Shown here one piece after another: positions 38,800-46,916 of a stretch of DNA of 64,000 bases. How positions within the stretch are numbered: the stretch's first letter is position 1; every line of letters begins with the position of its first letter. Both the position numbers and the translations under genes were made by a program. The DNA lies in contig JAJIZT010000001.1 of NCBI GenBank assembly GCA_029948415.1, forward strand, positions 552,480 to 616,479. The letters run 5' to 3'. The stretch comes from Cenarchaeum symbiont of Oopsacas minuta (GTDB taxonomy: Archaea > Thermoproteota > Nitrososphaeria > Nitrososphaerales > Nitrosopumilaceae). The notes beneath the pieces are model-generated. The model was not told where the DNA came from and searched no databases. It saw only the letters and a program-made list of their open reading frames with translations.

Positions 38800-40558
38800 G
38801 CCTAAAAAATATGTCCAATCCTCTTGGGATCTCTCAGAGATTATCAAAACTCCAAACAAAAATGTGACAAAAATAATACACCGTGCAGAAAAGTTTGCAA
38901 AACAATACAGAAATACAAAAGCATCGATATCTATAGATCAATTCAACAAAGCCATGTGTGATGTAAATAATATATATGAAGATACAAAATCAATTTCTAG
39001 CTATGCAATGCTTCAACATTCTGAAGACACACAATCAAATAATGCAAACGCATTATTGAGTAATGCAGAAAAGATCTCAGCAGGTATAGAAAACAAGACG
39101 CTCTTTTTTGAACTGTGGTGGCAAAAAGAAATAGATGAAAAAAATGCTCAAAGACTTGCTTTAAAATCAAAACATTTTGAATATTATCTAACATTTTTGA
39201 GACGAATGGCAAAATATTCACTTACAGAGTCTGAAGAAAAAGTGATAAACATCTTGGATACTACTGGCCAGTCTGCTATGGTAAGATTGTATGATCGAAT
39301 TACAAACAAATTTTCATACACAGTTGGAAATAAAAAAAATATGACTCGTGAAGAGCTCACCACGCTAATACGCAGTCCAAAAGCCACGATAAGAAAAGCA
39401 GCGTATAGGCAAATTTTAGGCAAGTATGATGAAAACATTGGTGTCTTGGGTGATATTTATCAAAATATAGTCATGAGGTGGGAGAATATTGGAATTAATA
39501 TGCGCGGATTTGCAACCCCTATATCTATCCGTAATATGACAAATGACATTGATGATAAAACCGTGTCAGTGTTACTTGACATCTGTTGTAAAAATAGAGG
39601 CATATTTTATGATTATTTCAAATTAAAGGCAAAATATACGGGAAATAAAAAACTCCAAAGATATGACCTGTATGCGCCTATGGCAATACAGAAAAATGAG
39701 CGAAAATACGAGTATAATACAGCTGTACACATGGTACTATGTGCACTTTATAGCTTTAACCCAAAGATATCAAAGTGGGCAAAGTCAGTCTTTGATGCAA
39801 ACCATGTGGATTCACAAGTGAGGATGGGAAAGCGAGATGGTGCATTCTGCGCAACTGTCAGACCAAACATTCTGCCATATGTTTTGCTAAGCTACACTAA
39901 CAGACTCTCGGATGTATTTACTCTAGCTCATGAAATAGGACATGCAATTCATTCGATTGCCGCATCTGAGAAACCAGCTCTAGTGCAAGAAGCTTCTTTA
40001 CCTCTTGCCGAAACAGCGTCAACGTTTTCTGAAATGCTTCTTTATGAGAGCATTACAAAGAAAATATCTGATACAGAGAGAGCATCACTTTTGGCAGAAA
40101 AGATAGCAGATTGGTATGCGACAATCATGAGACAATCATATTTTACGATTTTTGAAAATAATGCCCACAAAGTAATCTCAAACGGTGGAAACTCTGATAA
40201 ATTATCAAAGATATACCAAACTAATCTTAAAGAACAGTTTGGTAATGCAGTATCTGTAAGCGATGATTTTAGTGCAGAGTGGATATGCATTCCACATTTT
40301 TATCATGCTCCATTTTATTGCTATGCATATTCGTTTGGTAATCTACTTGCTCTAGCATTATATCAAAGATACAAAAAAGAAGACTCTTCTTTTGACCAAC
40401 AGTACATACAGATACTTGCAGGAGGTGGATCAAAAAACCCAAAAACCCTATTGCAAGAGCATGGCGTGGATATAAACTCTAAAAAGTTTTGGCAGGGAGG
40501 CTTTGACTATATTGATGAGCAGATTTCAGAATTAAAGAGATTGTTAAATGTGATCTAG
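38777..40558 (+). CDS. pepF: M3 family oligoendopeptidase (PepF-like)
   Basis: A 593-residue zinc metallopeptidase. The catalytic HExxH is AHEIGHAIHSIA (about residue 385), and the third ligand Glu lies in PLAETASTFSEMLLYE, 25 residues on. The N-terminal helical half (residues 10-200) and the C-terminal YAYSFGNLLALALYQRYKKE...LLQEHGVDINSKKFW segments are typical of oligoendopeptidase F. It degrades short peptides in the cytosol. The start at ATG 38777 (MSIKNTIRPKK) is preferred over 38756, and overlaps the UBP-finger gene, so translation is probably coupled. A T8 run at 40567-40574 follows the stop. Confidence 0.92.
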   Translation: MSIKNTIRPKKYVQSSWDLSEIIKTPNKNVTKIIHRAEKFAKQYRNTKASISIDQFNKAMCDVNNIYEDTKSISSYAMLQHSEDTQSNNANALLSNAEKISAGIENKTLFFELWWQKEIDEKNAQRLALKSKHFEYYLTFLRRMAKYSLTESEEKVINILDTTGQSAMVRLYDRITNKFSYTVGNKKNMTREELTTLIRSPKATIRKAAYRQILGKYDENIGVLGDIYQNIVMRWENIGINMRGFATPISIRNMTNDIDDKTVSVLLDICCKNRGIFYDYFKLKAKYTGNKKLQRYDLYAPMAIQKNERKYEYNTAVHMVLCALYSFNPKISKWAKSVFDANHVDSQVRMGKRDGAFCATVRPNILPYVLLSYTNRLSDVFTLAHEIGHAIHSIAASEKPALVQEASLPLAETASTFSEMLLYESITKKISDTERASLLAEKIADWYATIMRQSYFTIFENNAHKVISNGGNSDKLSKIYQTNLKEQFGNAVSVSDDFSAEWICIPHFYHAPFYCYAYSFGNLLALALYQRYKKEDSSFDQQYIQILAGGGSKNPKTLLQEHGVDINSKKFWQGGFDYIDEQISELKRLLNVI

Positions 40559-40566
40559 ATTGCAGA

Positions 40567-40577
40567 TTTTTTTTATT
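40567..40577 (+). terminator. T-run terminator after pepF
   Basis: TTTTTTTTATT begins 8 nt after the peptidase stop codon, as expected for archaeal termination. Confidence 0.5.
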
Positions 40578-40589
40578 ATTTGAAAATAT

Positions 40590-40627
40590 GGGGCCAGTAG
40601 CCACGCACTGGCTACTGGCTTGTCCCC
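40590..40627. other. Strong GC-rich hairpin in an AT-rich gap
   Basis: GCCAGTAGCC-ACGCACT-GGCTACTGGC (40593-40619) is a perfect 10-bp stem with a 7-nt loop. Outer GGG (40590-40592) can pair with CCC (40624-40626) across a small bulge. It lies between pepF and an exported-protein gene and differs sharply in composition from its surroundings. It could be a small RNA, a relic of a mobile end, or a terminator for a transcript from the right. Confidence 0.55.
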
Positions 40628-40733
40628 CGAACGGTTTGAAATTCGATGTCAAATTAACGCTCGTTACTTGTGATTTAAATGTTTAATATAGATAGATAAA
40701 GAATTATTTAACTAATTTTGATTAGATACTGAC

Positions 40734-41840
40734 ATGCAATATAGTGTTTTTCTGTTGCTAGCCTTGATGGCATCGCAGGTTGTACATCCCATCGCCGCTC
40801 AAGAGGCACAGTTTGCAACATATCAGGAAATAACACAAGTCGTCTTGAATGAATATACTGGGGACATTCTTACATCGATTGCTTTACAGTCGGGAGTTGA
40901 TGATGAGATAATTCTTCCATTGGATCTTGTAAATTTGATTGCACAAAACCCTGGATTAAATTCATTGATTGTTACAAGCAAGATAGAATGTATTCCTGGT
41001 GTGGGTAATGAATCCTGTCTATTAATAAATATGAATATAGATGCATCATGGACTGGAATAAACAGTATACATAAAGAGGCAAGAGAGATTGGCGATAGCA
41101 TAATTGAAAATGCAAACAATGCGTTTGGAACGATTGCAACATTTCATTCTATTTATATACATACAGAATCCGATCTAATATCTGGCATTGCAAATCCGGG
41201 AACAATTACCGTAGCGTATACAATGCCAAAAGAATCTTCTAATGACATGTATGAGAAAATTTCACTTTTGCTTGCAGATGATATAAGAAATTCTGGTGGA
41301 TTCCACTCTGCGGCATTGCAGTTTTCTAAATATCCTGATACTGAAGCATCGTTTGCATATGTTCGAATTGATAATACAACGTTGATGCAGATGACAGTAG
41401 AACGTGTTAGTGTAAGAGATGCTGCAGATACAATATTTCCAATTGCTCTATTTGGTATGGATGAATTAAAGAGATCCGAATATTTTAATGATGGATTTTA
41501 TCCGTTAAATTCCCTTATACACGTCTTAATTATAAATTCGTCTTTGGATATTGTATCTTCACCTGATCAGATACCTATAGTGAAAAATGATGGTGTTGCA
41601 ATACCTACAAACTTTGAAATTCCTGGATGGATCGTTGAACAATATGATGGTATTATAGATGCAAAGTATCTATTTGGTACAGAAAAAATAGCTCATTCAT
41701 CTGATGTATGGATTTCATTTGCCTCACAAGATTCCAACATGGGTGTAATCGAATCTGATATTTCTTCTTGGTGGATAATTTTGATAATTCCAATCGCTGG
41801 AACTATAGTCTTAGCATATGTGTTGAAGAAACGACGCTAG
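40734..41840 (+). CDS. Exported membrane-anchored protein, unknown function
   Basis: A 368-residue protein with a cleavable-looking signal peptide (residues 1-22, VFLLLALMASQVVHPIAAQE), a long extracellular region of beta-rich sequence (LVNLIAQNPGLNSLIVTS; TITVAYTMPKESSN) and a C-terminal membrane anchor (WWIILIIPIAGTIVLAYVLKKRR). This layout suits a cell-surface protein held in the membrane with most of its mass outside. I do not recognise the domain. TTATTTAA lies 26 nt before the start. Its stop shares CTAG with the stop of the convergent arginine decarboxylase gene. Confidence 0.78.
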   Translation: MQYSVFLLLALMASQVVHPIAAQEAQFATYQEITQVVLNEYTGDILTSIALQSGVDDEIILPLDLVNLIAQNPGLNSLIVTSKIECIPGVGNESCLLINMNIDASWTGINSIHKEAREIGDSIIENANNAFGTIATFHSIYIHTESDLISGIANPGTITVAYTMPKESSNDMYEKISLLLADDIRNSGGFHSAALQFSKYPDTEASFAYVRIDNTTLMQMTVERVSVRDAADTIFPIALFGMDELKRSEYFNDGFYPLNSLIHVLIINSSLDIVSSPDQIPIVKNDGVAIPTNFEIPGWIVEQYDGIIDAKYLFGTEKIAHSSDVWISFASQDSNMGVIESDISSWWIILIIPIAGTIVLAYVLKKRR

Positions 41841-42388
41841 AGAATAAGTACGGCTGCAGCAAAAGTCGTGGTCCACTTGCCATCCTTGTTACCTCGTGCA
41901 GATTGAGTGATATTACTAGTCTTGTAGATCTTGCCAGATATGGTCCACTGTTGTCTCTTTTCATCCCAGCTTTTGTCAATATCGAATGGTATTCCAAGTG
42001 AAGATGCTAGCATTTGAGCTGCGATATCTTCAGCATAGTCTCCTGCTTGTTTGTTTGTCTGCCCAAATGATTCATACTCTGACAGATAGCCATATCTAGA
42101 TTTGTCTTTTGGTTGGGCTATTCCAACAGAGGCCGTAATGTGTCTCTGTGGTTCATTTGTTTGGTTTTTAGAGTATATTGTAAATAGTATCTGCCCAGGT
42201 TTTATTATTTTTAGACCAGATGCACGTGAAATGAGCTTTGCATACGGGGGAAATATGCTAGAGATGAGTACTAGATTAGTTCCAGATATGCCTGCATTAC
42301 GTAATGCATATTCAAAACTAGTCAGCTTGTCTGTATGTACACCAATACCTTTTGTAAGGAAGAGTTTTTTTGCCACAAGATCTAACAT
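41837..42388 (-). CDS. pdaD: Pyruvoyl-dependent arginine decarboxylase
   Basis: A 183-residue proenzyme. Self-cleavage happens at the second Ser of LVLISSIFPP (about residue 43), leaving a pyruvoyl group on the larger chain. The small-chain motif FLTKGIGVHTDKLTSFEYALRNAGI and the later EYESFGQTNKQAGDYAEDIAAQML are typical of PdaD. It makes agmatine, the archaeal entry to putrescine and spermidine. The start at 42388 (MLDLVAKKLFLTKG) is chosen over 42412. The gap to its right holds three 36-bp direct repeats, whose first copy begins 50 bp upstream of the start. Confidence 0.92.
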   Translation of the reverse strand: MLDLVAKKLFLTKGIGVHTDKLTSFEYALRNAGISGTNLVLISSIFPPYAKLISRASGLKIIKPGQILFTIYSKNQTNEPQRHITASVGIAQPKDKSRYGYLSEYESFGQTNKQAGDYAEDIAAQMLASSLGIPFDIDKSWDEKRQQWTISGKIYKTSNITQSARGNKDGKWTTTFAAAVLIL

Positions 42389-42437
42389 GACTTTTGCACT
42401 CAGTTTGATCAATTATTTATGTATATGTAAAGTCCCT

Positions 42438-42545
42438 TGGTCAATACGCGAGGGCTTTCACAGGTTTCTACACTGGTTAATATGAGGATACTTTCACAGG
42501 TTTCTACTCTGGTCAATATGAGAGTGCTTTCACAGGTTTCAACCT
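42438..42545. repeat. Three 36-bp direct tandem repeats
   Basis: Three copies of a 36-bp unit start at 42438, 42474 and 42510. The core CTTTCACAGGTTTC recurs at 42455, 42491 and 42527, always 36 bp apart. The interspersed TGGTCAATAYGNGAG part varies more. They lie upstream of pdaD on the minus strand. The number is too low and the spacing too tight for a CRISPR array (no spacers). Confidence 0.85.
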
Positions 42546-42616
42546 AGTGTTAAATTCGGGAGTTTTTTTTGTAAAGTTCGGGAGATGCATAAATTCTGAT
42601 CGTATACATCATTTTG

Positions 42617-42701
42617 GTATGAGGTCACGTCCCTGCCTATAATTATCAAGAAAGTTCTAGATGCATTTACGCACAAAAATACAGAGTATCTGACCTCATA
42701 C
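42617..42701. repeat. 85-bp MITE, copy A, with 8-bp target duplication
   Basis: The element begins GTATGAGGTCACGTCCCTGC and ends GTATCTGACCTCATAC; its 11-bp ends are perfect inverted repeats. It is flanked by TCATTTTG on both sides (42609-42616 and 42702-42709), an exact 8-bp target duplication. IS66-type elements make 8-bp duplications, and the termini match those of the IS66-like relics here. It is too short to code for anything. Confidence 0.9.
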
Positions 42702-42736
42702 TCATTTTGAATCTAATTCGATCTAATACCAAGTTC

Positions 42737-42821
42737 GTATGAGGTCACGTCCCTGCCTATAATTATCAAGAAAGTTCTAGATGCATTTACGCACAAAAAT
42801 ACAGAGTATCTGACCTCATAC
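42737..42821. repeat. 85-bp MITE, copy B, identical to copy A
   Basis: Sequence identical over all 85 bp to copy A, in the same orientation and only 35 bp away. Its flanks (CCAAGTTC and ACCTCGCA) do not match, so no target duplication is visible here. It may have arisen by local duplication or recombination rather than a fresh insertion. Confidence 0.88.
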
Positions 42822-42953
42822 ACCTCGCACAAATATAGAATTACATTCAAAATTAATTAATATAATCTATCTTTAAATCGTATTTTGAAATACTATCATG
42901 ATATAAAACAAATGAGAGTATTAACTTATATTTTAAACTGAAAGTAATTTTGT

Positions 42954-43097
42954 ATGGAATCAACATGTCGTAATAATGCCAATATTTGTCATATGTTTAC
43001 GATCATACTTTGCGATATGATTATTCAGAATCTATCCGAAGTGCAAAATAATGGATGCGTCGGTAGTCTTGCAAACAATGCCTCAATGGTGAAATAA
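42954..43097 (+). CDS. Small cysteine-bearing protein heading an unknown cassette, 47 residues
   Basis: An intact frame starting MESTCRNNANICHMFTIILC and ending NNASMVK. It has four cysteines and one histidine, and a short hydrophobic middle (MFTIILCDMIIQ). Its TAA stop is followed at once by the ATG of the next gene, with no gap. A TATA-like CTTATATTTTAAAC is centred about 24 nt before this ATG, which puts the transcription start at this codon. That placement argues that the frame is translated. No family is recognised. It might be a leader peptide or a small partner of the downstream proteins. Confidence 0.5.
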   Translation: MESTCRNNANICHMFTIILCDMIIQNLSEVQNNGCVGSLANNASMVK

Positions 43098-43631
43098 ATG
43101 GGAGTTACACCAGCTAGTTTTGATTTAGGACACATTTTGTCAAATATACCTCAAGCAGAATTTTCAATGAATGGGTTTGATGATCGGTTAAGACTTCAGA
43201 AGATCATATACACACTTCAAGCATTTGGTGTATACTTGGGATATGATTTTTTATGGTATATTAGAGGACCATATTGCACTACATTAACACAGAAAGGATT
43301 TGAGCTGTCTAAATTTTATACAGATTTGGAAGATGTAGACATCAAATTTTGCACACAGAAAGCTGAAAAAGGTTTTAAAAATGCAAAGGCTTTTCTCAAG
43401 ATGTTAGATAAAGATGTAAAGCTAGTTGGACTGAATTTTACAGATAAATTAGAAATCGCCACATCCATACATTTACTACGTGTAGATACAACACTGTCAC
43501 ATGATGATATATTTGAAAAAGTAGCAAATAAGCAAGAAAGGTTTAAAGTGGAACACTGTGAAAAAATATATGATATGTTAAAAAAGCAAAAAATGCTAAA
43601 TGAGGATGGGATGATTGTCAAGCCCAAATGA
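43098..43631 (+). CDS. YwgA/Panacea-antitoxin-like protein
   Basis: A 177-residue soluble protein. The segment DDRLRLQKIIYTLQAFGVYLGYDFLWYIRGPYCTTLTQKGFELSKFY matches the pattern L-x-L-Q-K-hydrophobic-x-Y...F-x-W-x-x-x-GPY-x-x-L found in YwgA-like proteins and in the related DUF4065 (SocA/Panacea) antitoxin domain. The rest is helical and charged. Panacea-type proteins neutralise many unrelated toxins; YwgA-type proteins have no known role. By pattern alone I cannot decide between the two. It follows a 47-residue gene with no gap and overlaps the next gene by 17 bp. It sits between MITEs and an IS relic. Confidence 0.6.
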   Translation: MGVTPASFDLGHILSNIPQAEFSMNGFDDRLRLQKIIYTLQAFGVYLGYDFLWYIRGPYCTTLTQKGFELSKFYTDLEDVDIKFCTQKAEKGFKNAKAFLKMLDKDVKLVGLNFTDKLEIATSIHLLRVDTTLSHDDIFEKVANKQERFKVEHCEKIYDMLKKQKMLNEDGMIVKPK

Positions 43632-43887
43632 TATTTCTGTAGAGGTGGAACTGAATCATAAGAGTGAAAAAGAGGTTAGACAATTGCTAAATTCCTTAGA
43701 AAATTATTCAACTCAAATGGTTTATTACGTGTTACAAGATATGTGTCAAGCCGGAAAAACAGAAAAGGTTAAACTTAACAACAATTCTATATTTCGAAAA
43801 GATGGCAACATGTTGGAAATATCGTATCTAAAACCTGTGCCAAAAAAAGAAAAACAATTGCAATCCATTATGCTCAGACATGGATAA
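43615..43887 (+). CDS. Hypothetical small protein of the cassette, 90 residues
   Basis: A charged, soluble protein: NHKSEKEVRQLLNSLENYST then MVYYVLQDMCQAGKTEKVKLNN and a C-terminal KPVPKKEKQLQSIMLRHG. The predicted fold is two helices followed by a short beta part and a basic tail. No motif is recognised. The start is uncertain: TTG at 43615 overlaps the previous gene by 17 bp; GTG at 43645 is possible. The overlap and the 6-nt gap to the next frame show that it belongs to the same transcription unit. It may be the partner of the YwgA-like protein. Confidence 0.55.
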   Translation: MSSPNDISVEVELNHKSEKEVRQLLNSLENYSTQMVYYVLQDMCQAGKTEKVKLNNNSIFRKDGNMLEISYLKPVPKKEKQLQSIMLRHG

Positions 43888-43893
43888 ATCAAA

Positions 43894-44049
43894 ATGCTTG
43901 CAGAATATATTTTAAATTCTTTATCTGTGTGGGTTTATACTATATTGACACTGGATGGATTTCGTTGGTTAGTTGATCATGCGATTAGTGGAATGTTTGC
44001 AGGTATTGCTGCAATGACTGTATATGTAATCACAAAAAAAAATTCATAA
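43894..44049 (+). CDS. Small membrane protein, 51 residues (or N-terminus of a split gene)
   Basis: A 51-residue frame starting MLAEYILNSLSVWVYTILTL, with a second hydrophobic stretch AISGMFAGIAAMTVYVITKK. It is therefore one or two membrane helices with a basic end. It starts 6 nt after the preceding gene. Its stop lies just behind a run of nine A residues (44034-44042). With one A fewer the frame would read on without a stop through KKIHNIETKKQLASM into the next frame (44069-44389). So it may be the anchor of a protein of about 165 residues, broken or regulated by slippage. Taken alone it resembles small membrane toxins. Confidence 0.5.
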   Translation: MLAEYILNSLSVWVYTILTLDGFRWLVDHAISGMFAGIAAMTVYVITKKNS

Positions 44050-44068
44050 TATTGAGACAAAAAAACAA

Positions 44069-44389
44069 TTGGCATCGATGTTGAGGAGTGAAACTCAAAA
44101 TAACATTAATTTGATGTATAAATGCCAAAGCTTGAAAAAAATACCTTATATAATCAATACGTATAAAGGCATAATGTATAGTACAAATATACAATTTTTT
44201 AGCGACACCTTACAAGATGGTCTACAAACATTATATCATAATATGGACATAGATCGACGCCCATACATTTTGGAACATATTGGAGATATACATTATAAGT
44301 TAGACAAGATGGTTGACGATAACACACACAGTTTTAAACAAAAAGTATTATTGTCATTCTTGTGGAAAAATCTAAAAAATAGATGTTGA
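44069..44389 (+). CDS. Helical soluble protein of the cassette (possible C-terminal half of a split gene)
   Basis: A frame of 106 residues, with TTG 44069 or ATG 44078 as possible starts. The sequence is helical and basic (LMYKCQSLKKIPYIINTYKG; HIGDIHYKLDKMVDD), ending in LSFLWKNLKNRC. No family is recognised. The frame is open upstream to 44042 and connects to the preceding membrane frame if the A9 run lost one base. I think a single membrane-anchored protein is the more natural gene model. It is the last gene before the IS66-like relic, whose left end is at 44491. Confidence 0.5.
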   Translation: MASMLRSETQNNINLMYKCQSLKKIPYIINTYKGIMYSTNIQFFSDTLQDGLQTLYHNMDIDRRPYILEHIGDIHYKLDKMVDDNTHSFKQKVLLSFLWKNLKNRC

Positions 44390-44490
44390 TATGTATCAGT
44401 CAACATGTGTATGAAAAATTTGGAGATTTGTTTATCATATCCGACTATGTTTGTAAATGCATCAAATAAAAACACTAGACAGATACATTT

Positions 44491-45395
44491 GTATGATGTC
44501 AGCTATTAAACAATACGGAGTACCTCTTCAAAGACGCTCTTACTGTGTGTCTTCCATGTTAAAACACATGTTAGAACATTGGACATTCTTTTCATAGATT
44601 CCAATCCTCTGATCTGACCGCTTATCTTACGGCGAACCACAACATCAAGCTCAGCAGCATTGTTTGTAGGTGGAATGTCTTTATGCTCAATAAATGCAAA
44701 TAGAGTTTCTGTGGCATTTACCAACCGTTTGATCAACCTCTTCATTTCTGGCATTTCAAAGCTACGATATCCATCCAACATACAATCAAATGCGTATTCA
44801 AACGCATGTCGAACTCTTGCATCACAATTGGCATAGTTTTTGGTATTCTCAAACAGCATACACATCTCTTCAGAGTTTTCTGTATGCACCACGCTGATTT
44901 CATGTCTAGTCTCTTCTACAACTGCTGGTCATAATGTCACGCATTTTTGTGTATGAATATTTCATGGTGCCACCACAATTGCATTTGGTATTTTTCATGG
45001 TATGAGTTACGGTTCTGGAAGGATTGTGTTTGCGTGATGTTCCTTTGTGGCCTAGACTGCCGCCTGATTTTTTTGGTGGGGGGTGATTCGCCATTTTCTC
45101 TTGCCTTGCGTTTTTCACGTTTTTCTTTTAGATATTCAAGTGAGCGTGTAGAGAGTTGGGGTTTTCGTAATATGCGAGTCGATTCTAGAGAAGTGTAATT
45201 TTTTTATTCAATACATCATTCTGATGTGCCATTTTTGCTATTGTTTCATTTGCCTTTTCTGTAAAAACTCTCATGTATTCTTCCAATTCACTATATGTCG
45301 GATGTCAACTCATGGAATTGATGGGCTATTGATAATACTTAACTATATGATCGTGTGTTATTGACTAATTTGTTAGTCATGAGGTGACCTCATAC
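44491..45395 (-). mobile_element. IS66-like relic (copy 2) with internal deletion
   Basis: The left end GTATGATGTCAGC and right end GGTGACCTCATAC frame about 905 bp. The minus strand holds the transposase C-terminus (44506-44892; NNAAELDVVVRRKISGQIRG is the IS66 DDE-domain tail) and, in another piece, its N-terminus (44906-45118; a CNCGGTMKYS zinc-finger-like segment preceded by KKSGGSLGHKGTSRKHNPS). About 500 bp between them, still present in copy 1, are missing. No matching target duplication flanks it. It cannot transpose itself but still carries ends that a full copy could use. Confidence 0.82.
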
Positions 45396-45435
45396 GTATT
45401 AACCTTTAATACCCATTTAAACTCCACATTAATAG

Positions 45436-45798
45436 ATGCCAGAATTCATTGATTCTAAGAGTGGTAAAAGATTATACCATGAAAACAAGACCACTTTAGA
45501 GGTAGAAAAAAAAATCCTTGCAAAGTTTACTGGTAAAGACGATGAAAACTCTGGCAGTTATATGCACAGAGAATCTTTTGATTCAGATGTAATGGATGCA
45601 ATACGATCAAAAGATGCATCTGGAAACCCTGTTATAAAAGAGAAATCTAAACTCAGTCTATATGATGTAGAGTACAAGCTAGATGGAATGGTTGTTGTAC
45701 CTGTAGACAAAAACACTGGTAAACGACTTGATGAAAAACAATTGGAACTTGTAAACAAACAACTAGGTCGTCTTTGGTTGTTAAAAGAAGAAGACTAG
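45436..45798 (+). CDS. Conserved-type hypothetical protein, 120 residues
   Basis: A soluble charged protein without recognised domain. It opens [20 protein letters not shown], has a middle ([24 protein letters not shown]) and a C-terminal beta-alpha segment ([23 protein letters not shown]). No membrane helix or cysteine is present. It begins 40 bp after the IS66-like relic, so its promoter must be short or lie in the IS end. Its stop shares CTAG with the convergent fen stop. Codon use is like its neighbours. Confidence 0.68.
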   Translation: MPEFIDSKSGKRLYHENKTTLEVEKKILAKFTGKDDENSGSYMHRESFDSDVMDAIRSKDASGNPVIKEKSKLSLYDVEYKLDGMVVVPVDKNTGKRLDEKQLELVNKQLGRLWLLKEED

Positions 45799-46817
45799 AA
45801 CCACTTGTCTAAATTTTGACTACGTCGTTCTAAAGATTTTTCAAGTCTGTTAAGTGATGGTACAAGACGATCTTTTGAAAAACTTCTAGAATTGCATAAA
45901 TAATTCAATATGGATTCAAACTGCACGGGTTCAAATTTTATCTCTTCAGGGTTTGCTACTTTTGGGTTTAAGAATATCCTGCGAATCTCCTCGTAATCTA
46001 TACTTTCTAACTGTTCTGATATTACTGGAATATCTTCCAATCTAGAGTGTTCTCGTACCAGTTTTAGTGCAGTTTTTGGACCTATCCGTTTAAATCCATC
46101 TGGATTAAAGTCAGTACCAATTAAAATTCCAATATCTACCAACTGTTCTCTTGTTAGTTTCAAATCTTCTAGTGTGCGTTGAGGTTTTATTATTTCTGGT
46201 ATGACATCTATGTATGTATTACGATTTGGAATTTTTCGCCTACCACTATTGGTAAAGTTACGAACTAATTTTTTTGCTCCAAATAAAACAGAATCATAAT
46301 CTTGACTTGCAGATGCAAAAGCATGTCCTGTCTGCGTCATGTGTGCAGCTGTGGCCTCACCTTCAGATGGCGCCTCTACATATGGTATTCCAAACAAACT
46401 CAAGAGTTCCTTGGAGTCTTTTACCATACTATCGTGCATCGATGTGGTCTGTTGGGCATATTTTCTAGCATCTAAAAGATTACCTTCAGATATTGCACGT
46501 TCATATTTTATGGATGCATCTTTCTTTGCTTTTTTTCTACGTGAGATCTCAGCTGATTTCATAGATGGAGGTTTACCATCAAAGACATACACAGGGCGAA
46601 TTCCCATTGAAAGATAGTTGATATTTCTGTAAAAAAGACCACTAAGATGACTAGTAACGTTTCCTTCAGAGTCTGCAAGCTGCATCCCGTTTGGACCACG
46701 TATTGTAGACAAAAATTGGTATATTGCATTGTATGCATCAATTGCAACAGTTCTAGATGAGAATGATTCAAGAGTCGTCTTTTCTCGTATTACCAAATCC
46801 TTTAGATTTAGTCCCAT
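45795..46817 (-). CDS. fen: Flap endonuclease 1
   Basis: A 340-residue structure-specific nuclease of the FEN-1/XPG family that removes 5' flaps in Okazaki-fragment maturation and repair. The N-terminal part has [12 protein letters not shown] and [11 protein letters not shown]. The internal part has [14 protein letters not shown] and [12 protein letters not shown] with metal-binding acidic residues, and [22 protein letters not shown] is the H2TH-type motif. The start at 46817 gives MGLNLKDLV, as in archaeal FEN-1 whose N-terminal Gly is close to the active site; upstream ATGs are less likely. The C-terminus SQNLDKWF is a slightly degenerate PCNA-binding box. Confidence 0.95.
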   Translation of the reverse strand: MGLNLKDLVIREKTTLESFSSRTVAIDAYNAIYQFLSTIRGPNGMQLADSEGNVTSHLSGLFYRNINYLSMGIRPVYVFDGKPPSMKSAEISRRKKAKKDASIKYERAISEGNLLDARKYAQQTTSMHDSMVKDSKELLSLFGIPYVEAPSEGEATAAHMTQTGHAFASASQDYDSVLFGAKKLVRNFTNSGRRKIPNRNTYIDVIPEIIKPQRTLEDLKLTREQLVDIGILIGTDFNPDGFKRIGPKTALKLVREHSRLEDIPVISEQLESIDYEEIRRIFLNPKVANPEEIKFEPVQFESILNYLCNSRSFSKDRLVPSLNRLEKSLERRSQNLDKWF

Positions 46818-46916
46818 GAATGCATGACTTTTCTCAGACATAATGATGTTTTTATTAGTTTGATACAAACCATATCCGCAACACCTGTTTATTTAGGGGA
46901 TTGTGGGGACAAAAAC

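Noticed and set aside
42438-42545. CRISPR array
   Set aside because: The 36-bp period is the whole unit including its variable part; there are no unique spacers and no cas genes.
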